Shown: positions 23,363 through 33,551, counted from the stretch's first letter. The stretch is 34,159 nt of DNA from Salinarimonas sp. (GCA_020832565.1 JAFIEI010000043.1:1-34159); one strand, 5' to 3'. Translations and numbers: made by a program. Notes: a model not told the origin generated them from the sequence alone.

Positions 23363-23908
23363 ATGCCGATGGCGACGCCCGATATAACCAAGCTGATCGT
23401 GAGAACCGCGCTGCGCGATCAGCAGGCGTTCGATCTGCTATATCGCCATACGAGCCGGAAACTTTTCGGAGTCTGCATACGTGTCTTGAAGAACGAGGCC
23501 GAGGCCGAAGACGCGCTGCAGGAGGTTTTCATCAGGATCTGGAATAAGGCCGATCGCTTCGCGGCCTCGGATCTCAGTCCGATATCGTGGCTCGTCGCAA
23601 TCGCGCGCAACCACTGCATCGACCGCTTGCGTGCCCGCAAGAATGTTGTCTCGGACGATGAAGCCCTGTTGCAGGTTGCCGATCCCGCCCCCGATCCGGA
23701 GGCGCGGGCTGAGCAGACCAGCATGCGCGGGCGCATCTCCGAGTGTCTGAGTGAACTGGAATCCGCGCATGCGGGTGCGGTGAAGGCCGCTTATCTGGAG
23801 GGTCACAGCTACAACGAACTGGCCGAGCGCTTTGCCGTGCCGGTGAACACCATGCGAAGCTGGCTGCGCCGCAGCCTGCTCAAACTGAGGGAATGCCTCG
23901 CAAGATGA
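23363..23908 (+). CDS. ECF-family RNA polymerase sigma factor
   Basis: Extracytoplasmic-function sigma factor of 181 aa. Region 2 (about 17-85) shows FDLLYRHTSRKLFG.C.R.L....AEDALQEVFIRIW and WL..IARN..IDRLR. Region 4 (about 120-178) ends in the helix-turn-helix GHSYNELAERFAVPVNTMRSWLRRSL.KLRECL. ATG 23363 has GAGGG about 10 nt upstream; ATG 23339 and ATG 23369 are alternatives. It overlaps the anti-sigma gene by ATGA. The two promoters at 22494-22523 and 23266-23295 are its probable targets. Confidence 0.95.
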   Translation: MPMATPDITKLIVRTALRDQQAFDLLYRHTSRKLFGVCIRVLKNEAEAEDALQEVFIRIWNKADRFAASDLSPISWLVAIARNHCIDRLRARKNVVSDDEALLQVADPAPDPEARAEQTSMRGRISECLSELESAHAGAVKAAYLEGHSYNELAERFAVPVNTMRSWLRRSLLKLRECLAR

Positions 23909-24627
23909 CGGCGCAAGACCAAAACGGACCGGAACGCGACGGCGACGACATGCTCGCCGCCGAATACGTTCTGGGCGTGCTGCCGGCGTCGGAGCGGCAG
24001 GAGGTGGCGCGGCGGATCGAATCCGACGCCGCCTTCGCGCGGCTCGTCGAGGCATGGGAAGCGACGCTGACCCCGCTGGCCGACTCGTATGAAGAGGTAT
24101 CACCCCCGGTCGATCTCAAGCAGAAGATCGATACAAGGCTCTTCGGCGATGCCGGCGCGAAGGCAGGCTCCGCGACCACGCGGCTGCTCGACAGATTATG
24201 GCTCTGGCGCGGACTGGCTGCGGCATCGCTCGCCGTCGCGATCATGTTCGGAGCGTTGCTTTTCACCCAGCCCGAACCGGAGCCGCCGGCGCCGCGCCTG
24301 CTTGCCTCGCTTTCGCACGAGGAAACCGGAGTATCGGTCTTTGCGATCTACGATGCGGCGACCGGGCAGGTGGTGCTTGCCGAGGTCGCCGGCGAAAGGC
24401 CGACCGATTCCGAATTCGAACTCTGGGTTATCGAAGGCGAGCGCGCGCCCGTGTCGCTCGGCCTGATCGACGGCGACACCGATATCCGCATCGATCTCGC
24501 GGAGGATGTCGGAGCCCTGATGCAGGCCGGCTCCGTTCTCGCCGTCAGTGTGGAGCCACCCGGCGGATCGCCGACGGGGCAGCCGACCGGCCCGGTCGTA
24601 GCTTTGGGTGAACTGCGCGCGATCTGA
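23905..24627 (+). CDS. Anti-sigma factor (RskA-type, membrane anchored)
   Basis: Membrane protein expected to hold the ECF sigma factor inactive. The 240-aa product starts at ATG 23905, overlapping the sigma stop (ATGA); ATG 23893 is less likely because the GAGGGA lies directly against it. The N-terminal cytoplasmic part has the anti-sigma zinc-less pattern AAEYVLGVLPASER.E...R...D..F..LV..WE..L.PL. One membrane helix lies near 100-120 (LAAASLAVAIMFGALLF). The extracytoplasmic RskA domain follows (YDAATGQVVLAEV, FELWVIEG..APVSLG, GS.LAVSVEP.GGSPTGQPTGPV). It converges on the aminotransferase gene. Confidence 0.93.
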   Translation: MTAQDQNGPERDGDDMLAAEYVLGVLPASERQEVARRIESDAAFARLVEAWEATLTPLADSYEEVSPPVDLKQKIDTRLFGDAGAKAGSATTRLLDRLWLWRGLAAASLAVAIMFGALLFTQPEPEPPAPRLLASLSHEETGVSVFAIYDAATGQVVLAEVAGERPTDSEFELWVIEGERAPVSLGLIDGDTDIRIDLAEDVGALMQAGSVLAVSVEPPGGSPTGQPTGPVVALGELRAI

Positions 24628-24641
24628 ACGCGCATCGCTGT

Positions 24642-25595
24642 TCACCGCCCGTATTCGACCGGCTCCGCGAAGCGCTCATCCGCGTGCCAGGCCCAGTAGC
24701 GCTTCGTGACGGCAGCGGTCAACGGGCCGGGCTTGCCGGCTCCAACGGGGATGCCGTCGAGGCGCGAGACCGGCATGACGCCGCCGGCGGTGGAGGTGAT
24801 GAAGACCTCGTCTGCGGCCTTTAGTGCCGCCACGGAGAGCGGTTGCGCTCGCGCCGGGATGGCTTCCTCGGCGCAGATCTCCAGTACCGTGCGGCGGGTA
24901 ATGCCCGGCAGGACGCCGGTATCGGGGGTGAGCACCGTGCCTTCGACCAGGGCGAAGACGTTGAAGCCGGGGCCCTCCGCGACGGTGCCGTTGATATGGC
25001 GCAGGAGCACGTTCTCCGCGCCCTGGTCGTAGGCTTCGTAGAGGCCGCGCACGAGATCGAGCCAGTGGTAGTTCTTGATTGCCGGATCGAGTGATTGCGG
25101 CGGGATACGCGCGATATCGCTGAGCGCCAGATGGAGCCCACGCTGCATCTGCTCTTCGTTTGCCACCGAGCCCAGCGGGATGGCAAAGGCCATGAGGCGG
25201 TTTTGCGCGTCACGCGGATCGCGACTGAAGCTCGCGGAGGTGCCGCGCGTGCATAGCATCTCCACATAGGCTTCGCGGTGTCCCGAGAGCGCGACGCAGT
25301 TGTGCAGGATGGTGCGCAACTGCGTATCGTCACAGGGCAGTTGCAGGCGCAGTCTCTCGAGGCCCGCGCGGAAACGCGCGATGTGGTCGTCGAGCCGAAA
25401 GAAGGCGCCATTCCATACATGTACCGTGTCGTAGGTCGCGTCGGAATGCAAAAAGCCCCAGTCGAGTACTGACACCTTTGCCTGGGAGATCGGAACGTAT
25501 TGCCCGTCGAGCCAGGCGACGCCGTCGGGGTAACGCTGTGGATCGCGATGCTGCTGTTCCAGTGAGGGCAGGGGGCCAGCGTCGAAACGGGTCAT
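24642..25595 (-). CDS. Class IV PLP-dependent aminotransferase
   Basis: Pyridoxal-phosphate enzyme of fold type IV (branched-chain / D-amino-acid / R-amine transaminase group). The 317-aa product has the catalytic Lys in the AIKNYHWLD segment, the VAEGPGFNVF phosphate-binding loop, and TPD.GVLPGITR..VLE. The EGPGFNVF form and the early WLDG.YV....A.VSVLDWGFLHSDATYDT region recall D-amino-acid or R-selective amine transaminases rather than classical IlvE. The substrate is undecided. ATG 25595 has GGAGAG 6 nt upstream. It stands alone. Confidence 0.9.
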   Translation of the reverse strand: MTRFDAGPLPSLEQQHRDPQRYPDGVAWLDGQYVPISQAKVSVLDWGFLHSDATYDTVHVWNGAFFRLDDHIARFRAGLERLRLQLPCDDTQLRTILHNCVALSGHREAYVEMLCTRGTSASFSRDPRDAQNRLMAFAIPLGSVANEEQMQRGLHLALSDIARIPPQSLDPAIKNYHWLDLVRGLYEAYDQGAENVLLRHINGTVAEGPGFNVFALVEGTVLTPDTGVLPGITRRTVLEICAEEAIPARAQPLSVAALKAADEVFITSTAGGVMPVSRLDGIPVGAGKPGPLTAAVTKRYWAWHADERFAEPVEYGR

Positions 25596-25839
25596 CGATT
25601 ACTCTCCAGCGGTGATACGTGATGGAAGGTTAACAATGCGGGCTGGCGGATGCGACTTGCGCGATTGCCTGAGCCGGACTGGACGAGATGCCGTACGCGA
25701 AGGCATTGTGCCCGTTAATACTAATTCCAGATTGTGAGATTGGTATGAGTATTGCAATGAACTTGTTCAGGTTTCGTCAATGTTTCGGTTTTGCGCGAGG
25801 CTGTGTTAAACTGAAACAGTGTATAGGAGTATCAGGGCC
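25596..25839. other. Spacer upstream of the aminotransferase and small membrane protein genes
   Basis: No gene is seen. A stem-loop is possible at 25782-25817 (gtttcggttt / aaactgaaac, 10 bp including a wobble pair, 16-nt loop), just upstream of the ribosome binding site of the 48-aa gene. No confident promoter. Confidence 0.4.
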
Positions 25840-25986
25840 ATGCTTCATCTGCTTCTGAGTGCCTGCGGGATCGCGATCTTCGCTGCGGTCTTAGTCCAGA
25901 ACGATGCGCCGATTGCAGTCACGGCGCTCGGGATCGGCTTCGCCTTCATTGCGGCGATCATCTACAATCTCCTCACCGACGCCTGA
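25840..25986 (+). CDS. Small membrane protein (48 aa)
   Basis: Unrecognised small protein with a clear gene structure: AGGAG (25825-25829) 10 nt before ATG 25840, 49 codons, stop TGA. Two hydrophobic segments (about 4-18 and 25-42) separated by QNDAPIA suggest a hairpin-like inner-membrane protein. Codon usage matches neighbouring genes. It sits between the aminotransferase and tRNA-Leu. No function can be assigned. Confidence 0.7.
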   Translation: MLHLLLSACGIAIFAAVLVQNDAPIAVTALGIGFAFIAAIIYNLLTDA

Positions 25987-26023
25987 GCGCCCCCTCTGTG
26001 CATCTGCGAAACGTGCAACTTTT

Positions 26024-26052
26024 TTGATGCATGGCGTTTCAACCGTGATATA
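26024..26052 (+). promoter_or_regulatory. Candidate promoter of tRNA-Leu
   Basis: TTGATG (26024-26029), 17-nt spacer, GATATA (26047-26052), about 44 bp before the tRNA. It is a reasonable sigma-70 match for a stable-RNA gene. Confidence 0.4.
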
Positions 26053-26095
26053 GAGCCGCGAAACCGGAGAGCGGGGCGCGGCATGCGCCGCCTGC

Positions 26096-26180
<85 letters not shown>

Positions 26181-26307
26181 TGGTCGCCAAAATGCGCGGC
26201 ATCTCCGGAGTGCTCCTTCCGTCGGGCTTCCCGACGTGCTAGGGGCATCGCTCTGATGCAGGCTCAGCCCCGCATTGGCTCACGAGGAAAGAGAACGGGT
26301 TTTTACG

Positions 26308-27891
26308 ATGCAGGTGACGGAGACGCTGTCGCAGGGTTTGAAGCGGGAATTCCAGGTGGTTCTGCCAGCCTCGGAGTTGGAGGAGCGGCTGACCAGCGAG
26401 CTCTCCACCCTGAAGGATCGTGTGAAGATCAACGGGTTTCGCCCGGGCAAGGTGCCGGTTGCGCATCTGCGCCGGGTCTATGGCCGCTCGGTCATGGCCG
26501 AGATGGTGCAGAGCCTCGTAACCGAGGCCGAGCGCAAGATCGTGGACGAGAATGCGCTCAAGCTCGCCAACCAGCCGCGCTACGAGTTCCCCGAGGACAA
26601 GGAAGAGATGGAGAAGGCGCTCGACGCCAAGGCCGATCTCTCCTTCAAGGTCGCGCTCGAGGTGCTCCCGCAATTCGAGCTCGCCGACATGTCCGACATC
26701 ACGGTGCGCAAGCCCGTGGCCGAGGTCACCGACAAGGAAGTCGACGAGACGCTGCAGCGCATGGCCACGCAGAACCGCAGCTTCGAGAGCGCCGAGGGCC
26801 GCGTCGCCGAAAGCGGTGACCGCGTCATCGTCGATTTCGTCGGCACCATGGACGGCGAGGCCTTCGAGGGCGGTACTGCGCAGGATATTTCGGTCGATCT
26901 CGGTTCCAACACCTTCATTCCGGGCTTCGAGGATCAGCTCGTCGGCGTGAAGGCGGGTGACGAGAAGACCGTGACGGTGACCTTCCCCACCAATTACGGC
27001 GCCGAACATCTCGCCGGCAAGGAGGCGAGCTTCGCGGTGACCGTGAAGGACGTCCAGGCACCGGTCGAAGCCAAGATCGACGACGAGCTCGCCAAGAAAT
27101 TCGGCATGGAATCGCTCGATGCGATGAAGGATGCCATCCGCGAGGCGGTGAAGCGCGACCTCGACGCCCAGTCGCGTCGCAAGGTCAAGAAGTCGCTGCT
27201 CGACGCGCTCGATGAAAAGTATGATTTCGAGCTGCCCCCGAGCCTCGTCGATCAGGAGTTCAATGCGGTCTGGTCGCAGGTCATGGCGGATCTGCAGAAC
27301 AACTCCAAGACCTTCGAGGATGACGGCACGACCGAGGAAGAGGCCAAGACGGAATACCGCAAGATCGCGGAACGCCGTGTGCGCCTTGGTCTCGTGCTTG
27401 CCCAGATCGGCGAGAAGGGCGAGATCCAGGTCACGGACGATGAGGTGACACAGGGTCTGGTCGAGCGCGTGCGCCAGTTCCCCGGCCAGGAAAAGCAGGT
27501 CTGGGAATTCTACCAGAAGAACCCGCAGGCTCTCGCTGAAATCCGCGCCCCGATCTTCGAGGAGAAGGTCGTCGACCACATCCTCGGCGAGGTGAAGGTC
27601 GAGGAAGAGAAGGTCGATCGCGACACGCTCTTCGCCGACGAGGAGGAAGAGGGCGGCGCGCAGTCCGAAGAGAAGCCGAAGGCCAAAGCTGCTGCGAAGG
27701 GCAAGGCCAAGGCTGAAACGAAGGCTGACGCAAAGTCTGATTCGAAGGCCGATGCGAAGGGCGCGACCAAGACTGCGGCCAAGGGCAAGGCCAAGGCCGA
27801 ATCGGCAGCTCCCGAGGACGGCGAGTCCAAGGACGAGAAGGCAGCCCCTGCCAAGAAGCCCAAGGCCAAGGCGAAGAAGGCAGAAGACTGA
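26308..27891 (+). CDS. tig: Trigger factor with Lys/Ala-rich C-terminal tail
   Basis: Ribosome-associated chaperone and prolyl isomerase. The 527-aa product starts at ATG 26308 ([15 protein letters not shown]), with the ribosome-binding signature GFRPGKVP at about 46-53, an FKBP-type domain at about 168-250 ([20 protein letters not shown] ... GFEDQL), and the helical C-domain to about 430. Beyond the usual length is a tail of about 85 residues: an acidic EEEEGG stretch, then many K-A/K-A-K repeats like histone H1 or HU-type tails. Many Hyphomicrobiales trigger factors have some tail; this one is long. It heads the tig-clpP-clpX-lon order; the terminator at 27977-28001 separates it from clpP. 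Confidence 0.96.
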   Translation: MQVTETLSQGLKREFQVVLPASELEERLTSELSTLKDRVKINGFRPGKVPVAHLRRVYGRSVMAEMVQSLVTEAERKIVDENALKLANQPRYEFPEDKEEMEKALDAKADLSFKVALEVLPQFELADMSDITVRKPVAEVTDKEVDETLQRMATQNRSFESAEGRVAESGDRVIVDFVGTMDGEAFEGGTAQDISVDLGSNTFIPGFEDQLVGVKAGDEKTVTVTFPTNYGAEHLAGKEASFAVTVKDVQAPVEAKIDDELAKKFGMESLDAMKDAIREAVKRDLDAQSRRKVKKSLLDALDEKYDFELPPSLVDQEFNAVWSQVMADLQNNSKTFEDDGTTEEEAKTEYRKIAERRVRLGLVLAQIGEKGEIQVTDDEVTQGLVERVRQFPGQEKQVWEFYQKNPQALAEIRAPIFEEKVVDHILGEVKVEEEKVDRDTLFADEEEEGGAQSEEKPKAKAAAKGKAKAETKADAKSDSKADAKGATKTAAKGKAKAESAAPEDGESKDEKAAPAKKPKAKAKKAED

Positions 27892-27976
27892 GGCTTCGAT
27901 CTGCGCTGTAATGCGCGACATCGGTGTTTTCAGTCTGGATTGCGGCCAGCCACGGCCCTAGACTAGTAATATCTCT

Positions 27977-28001
27977 GGCCGCGCCCTCATCAGGCGCGGC
28001 C
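27977..28001 (+). terminator. Terminator of tig
   Basis: ggccgcgcc (27977-27985) pairs with ggcgcggcc (27993-28001), 9 bp, 7-nt loop, followed by TAATTTT. It lies 24 bp before clpP and could also act as an attenuator in its leader. Confidence 0.65.
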
Positions 28002-28024
28002 TAATTTTCAGGAGCGGTGACACG

Positions 28025-28648
28025 ATGAGAGATCCGATCGAGGTCTATAACAGCACACTGGTGCCGATGGTGGTGGAGCAATCCAGCCGCGGCGAGCGGT
28101 CCTTCGACATTTACTCGCGCCTCTTGCGCGAGCGCATCATCTTCCTGACCGGGCCGGTCGAGGATCACACGGCCTCGCTCGTCGTGGCGCAGCTGCTGTT
28201 CCTCGAGGCCGAGAATCCGAAGAAGGAGATTTCCTTCTACATCAACTCCCCCGGCGGCGTGGTCACGTCCGGCCTGTCGATCTACGATACGATGCAGTTC
28301 ATCCGCTGCCCGATCTCGACGCTTTGCGTCGGCCAGGCGGCTTCAATGGGTTCTCTGCTGCTGTGTGCCGGCGAACCCGGTCACCGTTTCGCCCTGCCGA
28401 ATGCGCGTATCATGGTGCACCAGCCCTCCGGTGGCTTCCAGGGGCAGGCGACCGATATCCTGATCCATGCCCGAGAAATCGAGGCGCTGAAGCGCCGCCT
28501 CAATGAAATCTACGTGAAGCATACCGGGCGCGACATCGCCTCCGTGGAGAACGCACTCGAGCGCGACAACTTCATGACCGCCGAGGCCGCCAAGGAGTTC
28601 GGCCTGATCGACGACGTGATCAGCAAACGTGCGGAGGCGGAGGGCTGA
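28025..28648 (+). CDS. clpP: ATP-dependent Clp protease proteolytic subunit
   Basis: Serine peptidase ring that degrades proteins delivered by ClpX or ClpA. The 207-aa length is standard. Catalytic triad by motif: Ser107 (GQAASMGS), His132 (MVHQPSGG) and Asp181 (ERDNFM), each at the usual offset from E. coli ClpP. ATG 28025 has GGAGCGG upstream. The first 10-15 residues are the expected processed/axial N-terminus. clpX follows after 290 bp. Confidence 0.98.
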   Translation: MRDPIEVYNSTLVPMVVEQSSRGERSFDIYSRLLRERIIFLTGPVEDHTASLVVAQLLFLEAENPKKEISFYINSPGGVVTSGLSIYDTMQFIRCPISTLCVGQAASMGSLLLCAGEPGHRFALPNARIMVHQPSGGFQGQATDILIHAREIEALKRRLNEIYVKHTGRDIASVENALERDNFMTAEAAKEFGLIDDVISKRAEAEG

Positions 28649-28938
28649 GCCCTCGTGCCCGGGTCATCGCTGCCCTTCGACCGCCATCTGGTCGCTCCTT
28701 GTCGCCACGCGCAGGCTCATTGCCGCGACGACCGGTCTCTGCGCATCGGGGAGAAAACACTCGCCGGTGCGCTTGACCTATTGATCAAGGGCGCGCAGCG
28801 TGATTGCATCGGTAAACAGCGATTCAGGCACTGCTACCCATGGTTCTGCGTTTCGGGCTACAGTTTGTTAGTCCGCCGCTTATATGGTGAGGAAGCCGGT
28901 CGTCGACGCGGATCGGCGCCGGAAATTGGAGAGATGGT
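28649..28938. other. clpP-clpX spacer
   Basis: Bases 28649-28938 (290 bp) hold no gene. A palindrome-like CTTGACCTATTGATCAAG occurs mid-way (around 28770-28790); it might belong to a promoter or operator for clpX, but I find no well-spaced -10 for it. Confidence 0.35.
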
Positions 28939-30210
28939 ATGAGCAAGGCTGGCGGAAACGATTCGAAGAGCACGCTTTACTGCTCGTTCTGCGGCAAGAG
29001 CCAGCACGAAGTGCGCAAGCTGATTGCGGGCCCCACGGTGTTCATTTGCGACGAATGCGTCGAACTGTGCATGGACATCATCCGCGAGGAATCGAAAACC
29101 TCGCTGGTCAAGTCCCGCGACGGGGTGCCGACGCCGAAAGAGATCCGCAACGTTCTTGATGATTACGTGATCGGCCAGAACCACGCGAAGAAGGTCCTCT
29201 CGGTCGCTGTGCATAACCATTACAAGCGCCTTGCCCATGCCCAGAAGCATGCCGAGGTGGAGCTGGCGAAGTCGAATATCCTTTTGATCGGGCCCACGGG
29301 GTCGGGCAAGACGCTGCTGGCCCAGACGCTGGCGCGCATTCTCGACGTGCCCTTTACCATGGCCGATGCGACGACGCTTACCGAGGCCGGCTATGTCGGC
29401 GAGGATGTGGAAAACATCATCCTCAAGCTCCTGCAGGCCTCCGACTACAATGTCGAGCGCGCCCAGCGCGGCATCGTCTATATCGACGAGATCGACAAGA
29501 TTTCGCGCAAGTCGGACAACCCCTCGATCACGCGCGATGTTTCGGGCGAGGGCGTGCAGCAGGCGCTGCTGAAGCTGATGGAGGGCACTGTTGCCTCGGT
29601 GCCCCCGCAGGGCGGGCGCAAGCATCCGCAGCAGGAATTCCTGCAGGTCGATACGACCAACATCCTTTTCATCTGCGGCGGCGCCTTCGCCGGTCTCGAC
29701 AAGATCATTTCGAGCCGTGGCAAGGGGACGTCGATCGGTTTCGGTGCGGCCGTGTCCGGTCCCGATGACCGCCGCATGGGCGAGATCTTCCGCGAAGTCG
29801 AGCCCGAGGATCTGCTCAAATTCGGTCTGATCCCCGAATTCGTCGGGCGCGTGCCCGTGCTGGCAACGCTCGAGGATCTCGACGAGGAAGCGCTGATCCA
29901 GATCCTCAGCGAGCCCAAGAATGCCCTGGTCAAGCAGTACCAGCGCCTGTTCGAGATGGAGGACGTGCAGCTCACCTTCCAGGAGGAGGCGCTGAGCCTG
30001 ATCGCGCGCAAGGCCATCGAACGCAAAACCGGTGCGCGTGGTCTGCGCTCGATCCTCGAATCCATCCTGCTCGACACCATGTACGACCTGCCCGGCATGG
30101 AATCGGTCGAACAGGTCGTCATCAGCCCGGAGACTGTCGAGGGCAAGGCCGGGCCGCTGATCATCCATGCCGATCGCGGCAACGAATCGTCGCAAACGGC
30201 GAGCGCTTGA
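28939..30210 (+). CDS. clpX: ATP-dependent Clp protease ATP-binding subunit
   Basis: AAA+ unfoldase that feeds substrates to ClpP. The 423-aa product has an N-terminal zinc-binding domain (Cys15/Cys18 and Cys37/Cys40), Walker A GPTGSGKT, Walker B VYIDEIDK, the [23 protein letters not shown] pore/sensor region, and the IGF loop (TSIGFGAAV). ATG 28939 has GGAGAG upstream. It is followed by lon, a conserved alphaproteobacterial order. Confidence 0.98.
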   Translation: MSKAGGNDSKSTLYCSFCGKSQHEVRKLIAGPTVFICDECVELCMDIIREESKTSLVKSRDGVPTPKEIRNVLDDYVIGQNHAKKVLSVAVHNHYKRLAHAQKHAEVELAKSNILLIGPTGSGKTLLAQTLARILDVPFTMADATTLTEAGYVGEDVENIILKLLQASDYNVERAQRGIVYIDEIDKISRKSDNPSITRDVSGEGVQQALLKLMEGTVASVPPQGGRKHPQQEFLQVDTTNILFICGGAFAGLDKIISSRGKGTSIGFGAAVSGPDDRRMGEIFREVEPEDLLKFGLIPEFVGRVPVLATLEDLDEEALIQILSEPKNALVKQYQRLFEMEDVQLTFQEEALSLIARKAIERKTGARGLRSILESILLDTMYDLPGMESVEQVVISPETVEGKAGPLIIHADRGNESSQTASA

Positions 30211-30216
30211 GACATG

Positions 30217-30257
30217 GCCGACGGATTTGCGCCGGGATCTCCCGGTGCGCATCCGGC
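30217..30257 (+). terminator. Candidate terminator of clpX
   Basis: A long imperfect hairpin around gcgccggga / tcccggtgcgc with outer gccg...atccggc arms. No clear T tract, so it may stop transcription only weakly before lon. Confidence 0.4.
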
Positions 30258-30259
30258 AG

Positions 30260-30288
30260 CTTGAAATGTCCGGGTGCGGACGCCACTT
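30260..30288 (+). promoter_or_regulatory. Candidate heat-shock (sigma-32-like) promoter of lon
   Basis: CTTGAAA (30260-30266), 14 nt, CGCCACTT (30281-30288). The -35 matches the sigma-32 consensus fully; the -10 matches 5 of the 8 consensus positions, counting the variable one out. lon is commonly heat-shock controlled, which makes the site plausible. Confidence 0.35.
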
Positions 30289-30429
30289 TATGATTACTCC
30301 GATCGCCACGCTTCTCGAAAGGTGGTGATCTTCAGGCCTCCCTGCGGATACGCTTTGCGGGAAGCCCGTCCAGCGCGATGACGTATCCGTGAAACGGCTG
30401 GACGTTCAAATGGCTAAAGGACGTCGTTT

Positions 30430-32856
30430 ATGACACAGTCGAAAAACCGCACCCCAATCGAGCCCGGCACAGAGGGCGTCTACGCGGTTCTTCCCTTGCG
30501 CGACATCGTGGTGTTTCCCCACATGATCGTGCCGCTTTTCGTAGGTCGGGAGAAGTCGATCCGGGCGCTCGAGGAGGTGGTCAAGAACGATCAGCACATC
30601 GTGCTGGCCACCCAGATCAACGCCACCGAAGACGACCCCGCTGCGGACGGGATCTACAAGGTCGGCACCATCGCCAGCGTGTTGCAGCTCCTGAAGCTGC
30701 CCGACGGCACCGTGAAGGTGCTCGTTGAAGGGGCAGGGCGCGCGCGGATCGATGAGTATGTGACCAATGACGAATATTACGAGGCGCGGATTTCCGTGCT
30801 GCCCAACGAGATGGGGGACCGGATCGAGGCGGAGGCTCTGGCGCGCTCCGTGCTCAATGAGTTCGAAGGCTACGTCAAGCTGAACAAGAAGGTCTCCCCC
30901 GAGGTGGTTGCCGCCGTCTCGCAGATCGACGACCCGGCGAAGCTCGCCGATACGGTCGCTTCGCATCTCGCGGTGAAGGTCTCGGAGAAGCAGGAAATCC
31001 TGGAGCTGCCCACGGTTGCCGAGCGGCTCGAACGCGTCCTGGGCCAGATGGAGAGCGAGATTTCGGTTCTCCAGGTTGAGAAACGCATCCGCACGCGCGT
31101 CAAGCGCCAGATGGAGAAGACGCAGCGCGAGTACTATCTGAACGAGCAGATGAAGGCCATTCAGAAGGAACTCGGCGACGAGGACGGGCGCGATGAGCTC
31201 GGTGAGCTCGAGGAGCGCATCACCAAGACGAAGCTTTCCAAGGAGGCGCGCGAAAAGGCGACTGCCGAACTGAAGAAGCTGCGTCAGATGTCACCGATGT
31301 CGGCCGAGGCCACTGTCGTGCGCAACTACCTCGACTGGATGCTGGGCATCCCCTGGGGCAAGCGCTCGAAGGTCAAGAAGGATCTGAATGCCGCGCAGAA
31401 TGTCCTCGACACCGATCATTTCGGTCTCGACAAGGTCAAGGAGCGCATCGTCGAGTATCTCGCCGTGCAGCAGCGCGCCAACAAGCTCACGGGCCCGATC
31501 CTGTGCCTCGTCGGCCCGCCCGGCGTGGGCAAGACCTCTCTCGGCAAGTCGATCGCGCGGGCGACCGGGCGTGAATTCGTGCGCATGTCGCTTGGCGGTG
31601 TGCGCGACGAGGCCGAGATCCGTGGACACCGGCGCACCTATATCGGTTCGCTGCCCGGCAAGATCATCCAGTCCATGCGCAAGGCGAAGACGATCAACCC
31701 GCTCATCCTGCTCGATGAAATCGACAAGATGGGGCAGGATTTCCGTGGCGATCCTTCGGCTGCCCTGCTCGAGGTGCTGGATCCGGAACAGAATTCGACC
31801 TTCGCCGATCACTATCTCGAGGTGGAGTACGATCTGTCCAACGTGATGTTCGTGACGACGGCGAATACGCTCAACATTCCGCCGCCGCTTCTCGATCGCA
31901 TGGAGACGATCCGCATCGCCGGCTATACCGAGGACGAGAAGCAGGAAATCGCGCGGCGCCACCTGATCCCGCAGGCCATCAAGAAGCATGGTCTGAAGCC
32001 GGATGAATGGGCGATCGACGATGCCGGTCTGCTCCTGCTGATCCGGCGTTATACCCGTGAGGCGGGTGTGCGTAATCTCGAGCGCGAGCTGTCCAATCTC
32101 GTGCGCAAGGCGGTGAAGAAGATCCTCACCGACAAGGTCGAGAAGGTCGTCGTCTCCGAGTCGAACATGTCGGACTTCCTCGGCGCACCGAAATACCGTT
32201 TCGGCGAGGTCGAGGCCGAGGATATGGTCGGCGTGGTCACGGGGCTTGCCTGGACCGAGGTCGGGGGCGAATTGCTCACGATCGAGGGCGTGATGATGCC
32301 CGGCAAGGGCAAGATGACCGTCACGGGCAACCTTCGCGAGGTGATGAAGGAATCGATCTCCGCAGCCGCATCCTATGTGCGTTCGCGGGCCATCGATTTC
32401 GGCATCGAGCCGCCATCCTTCGACAAGCGTGACATACACGTTCACGTGCCCGAAGGCGCGACACCCAAGGACGGCCCGTCGGCGGGTATCGCCATGGCGA
32501 CCGCGATCGTCTCGATCCTCACTGGCATCGCCGTGCGGCGCGACATCGCCATGACCGGCGAAGTGACCCTGCGCGGACGCGTCCTGCCGATCGGCGGCCT
32601 CAAGGAGAAGCTGCTTGCGGCACTGCGCGGCGGCATCAAGAAGGTGCTGATTCCGGAAGAGAACGTGAAGGATCTCGCGGACGTGCCGGCCAATATCAAG
32701 GCCGGGCTGGAGATCGTCCCCGTCTCCCGGATGGAGCAGGTGCTCGAGCAATCGCTGGTGCGCATGCCGGATGCGATCACCTGGGACGAATCGGCTGAAG
32801 CCGAGAAGGTCTCCACCGTGGTCGAGGACGACAATCCCGGTCTCGTCGCGCACTGA
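30430..32856 (+). CDS. lon: ATP-dependent Lon protease
   Basis: Homo-oligomeric AAA+ serine protease that degrades misfolded and regulatory proteins. The 808-aa length is normal. N-terminal substrate domain ([22 protein letters not shown]...), Walker [14 protein letters not shown], Walker [10 protein letters not shown], and a C-terminal protease domain with catalytic Ser684 (PKDGPSAG) and Lys727 (GLKEKLL), spaced 43 residues as in other Lon proteins. ATG 30430 has AAAGGACG upstream. HU follows; a strong terminator separates them. Confidence 0.98.
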   Translation: MTQSKNRTPIEPGTEGVYAVLPLRDIVVFPHMIVPLFVGREKSIRALEEVVKNDQHIVLATQINATEDDPAADGIYKVGTIASVLQLLKLPDGTVKVLVEGAGRARIDEYVTNDEYYEARISVLPNEMGDRIEAEALARSVLNEFEGYVKLNKKVSPEVVAAVSQIDDPAKLADTVASHLAVKVSEKQEILELPTVAERLERVLGQMESEISVLQVEKRIRTRVKRQMEKTQREYYLNEQMKAIQKELGDEDGRDELGELEERITKTKLSKEAREKATAELKKLRQMSPMSAEATVVRNYLDWMLGIPWGKRSKVKKDLNAAQNVLDTDHFGLDKVKERIVEYLAVQQRANKLTGPILCLVGPPGVGKTSLGKSIARATGREFVRMSLGGVRDEAEIRGHRRTYIGSLPGKIIQSMRKAKTINPLILLDEIDKMGQDFRGDPSAALLEVLDPEQNSTFADHYLEVEYDLSNVMFVTTANTLNIPPPLLDRMETIRIAGYTEDEKQEIARRHLIPQAIKKHGLKPDEWAIDDAGLLLLIRRYTREAGVRNLERELSNLVRKAVKKILTDKVEKVVVSESNMSDFLGAPKYRFGEVEAEDMVGVVTGLAWTEVGGELLTIEGVMMPGKGKMTVTGNLREVMKESISAAASYVRSRAIDFGIEPPSFDKRDIHVHVPEGATPKDGPSAGIAMATAIVSILTGIAVRRDIAMTGEVTLRGRVLPIGGLKEKLLAALRGGIKKVLIPEENVKDLADVPANIKAGLEIVPVSRMEQVLEQSLVRMPDAITWDESAEAEKVSTVVEDDNPGLVAH

Positions 32857-32888
32857 CGCGCGGCTGCCCGACCAGGAATCAGGAAACG

Positions 32889-32926
32889 GCGCGTTGCGGA
32901 CGATTCGTCTGCAGCGCGCTTTCTTT
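32889..32926 (+). terminator. Intrinsic terminator of lon
   Basis: A 13-15-bp stem (gcgcgttgcggacg with gtctgcagcgcgc, including two wobble pairs) and a short loop, followed by TTTCTTTT. It is the clearest plus-strand terminator in the window. Confidence 0.8.
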
Positions 32927-33108
32927 TGCGGTGCAGCGCGTCGGCCCGAGCGGTACCCAATTACGACAAATGTCCTGAATCCCCTGTTTTTCCCGCCCGA
33001 ATCCAGCATTTCGACTTGCGATCATGTCTCGTTGCGGTATCACCGAAGGCATCGAAATGCCGTCTGGGCAAGGCTTCCGGTCGGCAGGTACAGTTGGAGG
33101 AAGATGCG

Positions 33109-33384
33109 ATGAACAAAGGTGAGCTCGTCACCGCCATGTCCGAGAAGACCGGCCTGTCCAAAGCGCAGACCGGCGAAGCTCTGGACGCTGCTCTCGACAC
33201 CATTCAGGAAGCTCTGTCCAAGGGCGACGAAGTGAAGATCGTCGGCTTCGGCACCTTCGCGGTTGCCCACCGCGCTGCCGGTGAGGCGCGCAACCCGCGC
33301 ACCGGTGAGAAGGTTCAGGTTCCGGCCAGCAAGACGCCGAAGTTCAAGGCGGGTGCCGGCCTCAAGGACGCCGTCAACAAGTGA
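33109..33384 (+). CDS. hupB: DNA-binding protein HU
   Basis: Small histone-like DNA-bending protein. The 91-aa product has the HU fold: MNKGELV.AMSEKTGLSKAQ, helix to L.KGDEVKIVGFGTF, the beta-arm with ARNPRTGEKVQVPASKTPKFKAG, and a terminal LKDAVNK. ATG 33109 has GGAGGAAG a few bases upstream. Placement after lon is the usual one. HU paralogs cannot be told apart here, so the symbol is by convention. Confidence 0.96.
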   Translation: MNKGELVTAMSEKTGLSKAQTGEALDAALDTIQEALSKGDEVKIVGFGTFAVAHRAAGEARNPRTGEKVQVPASKTPKFKAGAGLKDAVNK

Positions 33385-33392
33385 GGCGTTTC

Positions 33393-33417
33393 CGGCGTGG
33401 GCCTTGGATCCACGCCG
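33393..33417 (+). terminator. Hairpin after HU
   Basis: cggcgtgg (33393-33400) pairs with ccacgccg (33410-33417), 8 bp, 9-nt loop, 9 bases after the stop. No long T tract. Confidence 0.5.
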
Positions 33418-33551
33418 TATCCGTACCGGCCGGGGGGGGCGGTCGCGTCTCGTTCGGATGTCTGCCGCGTAAGCCCTGCACCAAAGGTGCGGCAGCTTCC
33501 ATGAACGAGGCTCTGAGCCTGTTATTCCACATCCCCCGCCAACGCGGGTAG

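Noticed and set aside
26239-27921. Long minus-strand frame opposite trigger factor
   Set aside because: Leu/Arg/Gly-rich antisense of the tig coding sequence; tig is unambiguous.
31291-33009. Long minus-strand frame opposite lon
   Set aside because: Antisense of lon with His/Asp/Arg-rich composition and no domain.
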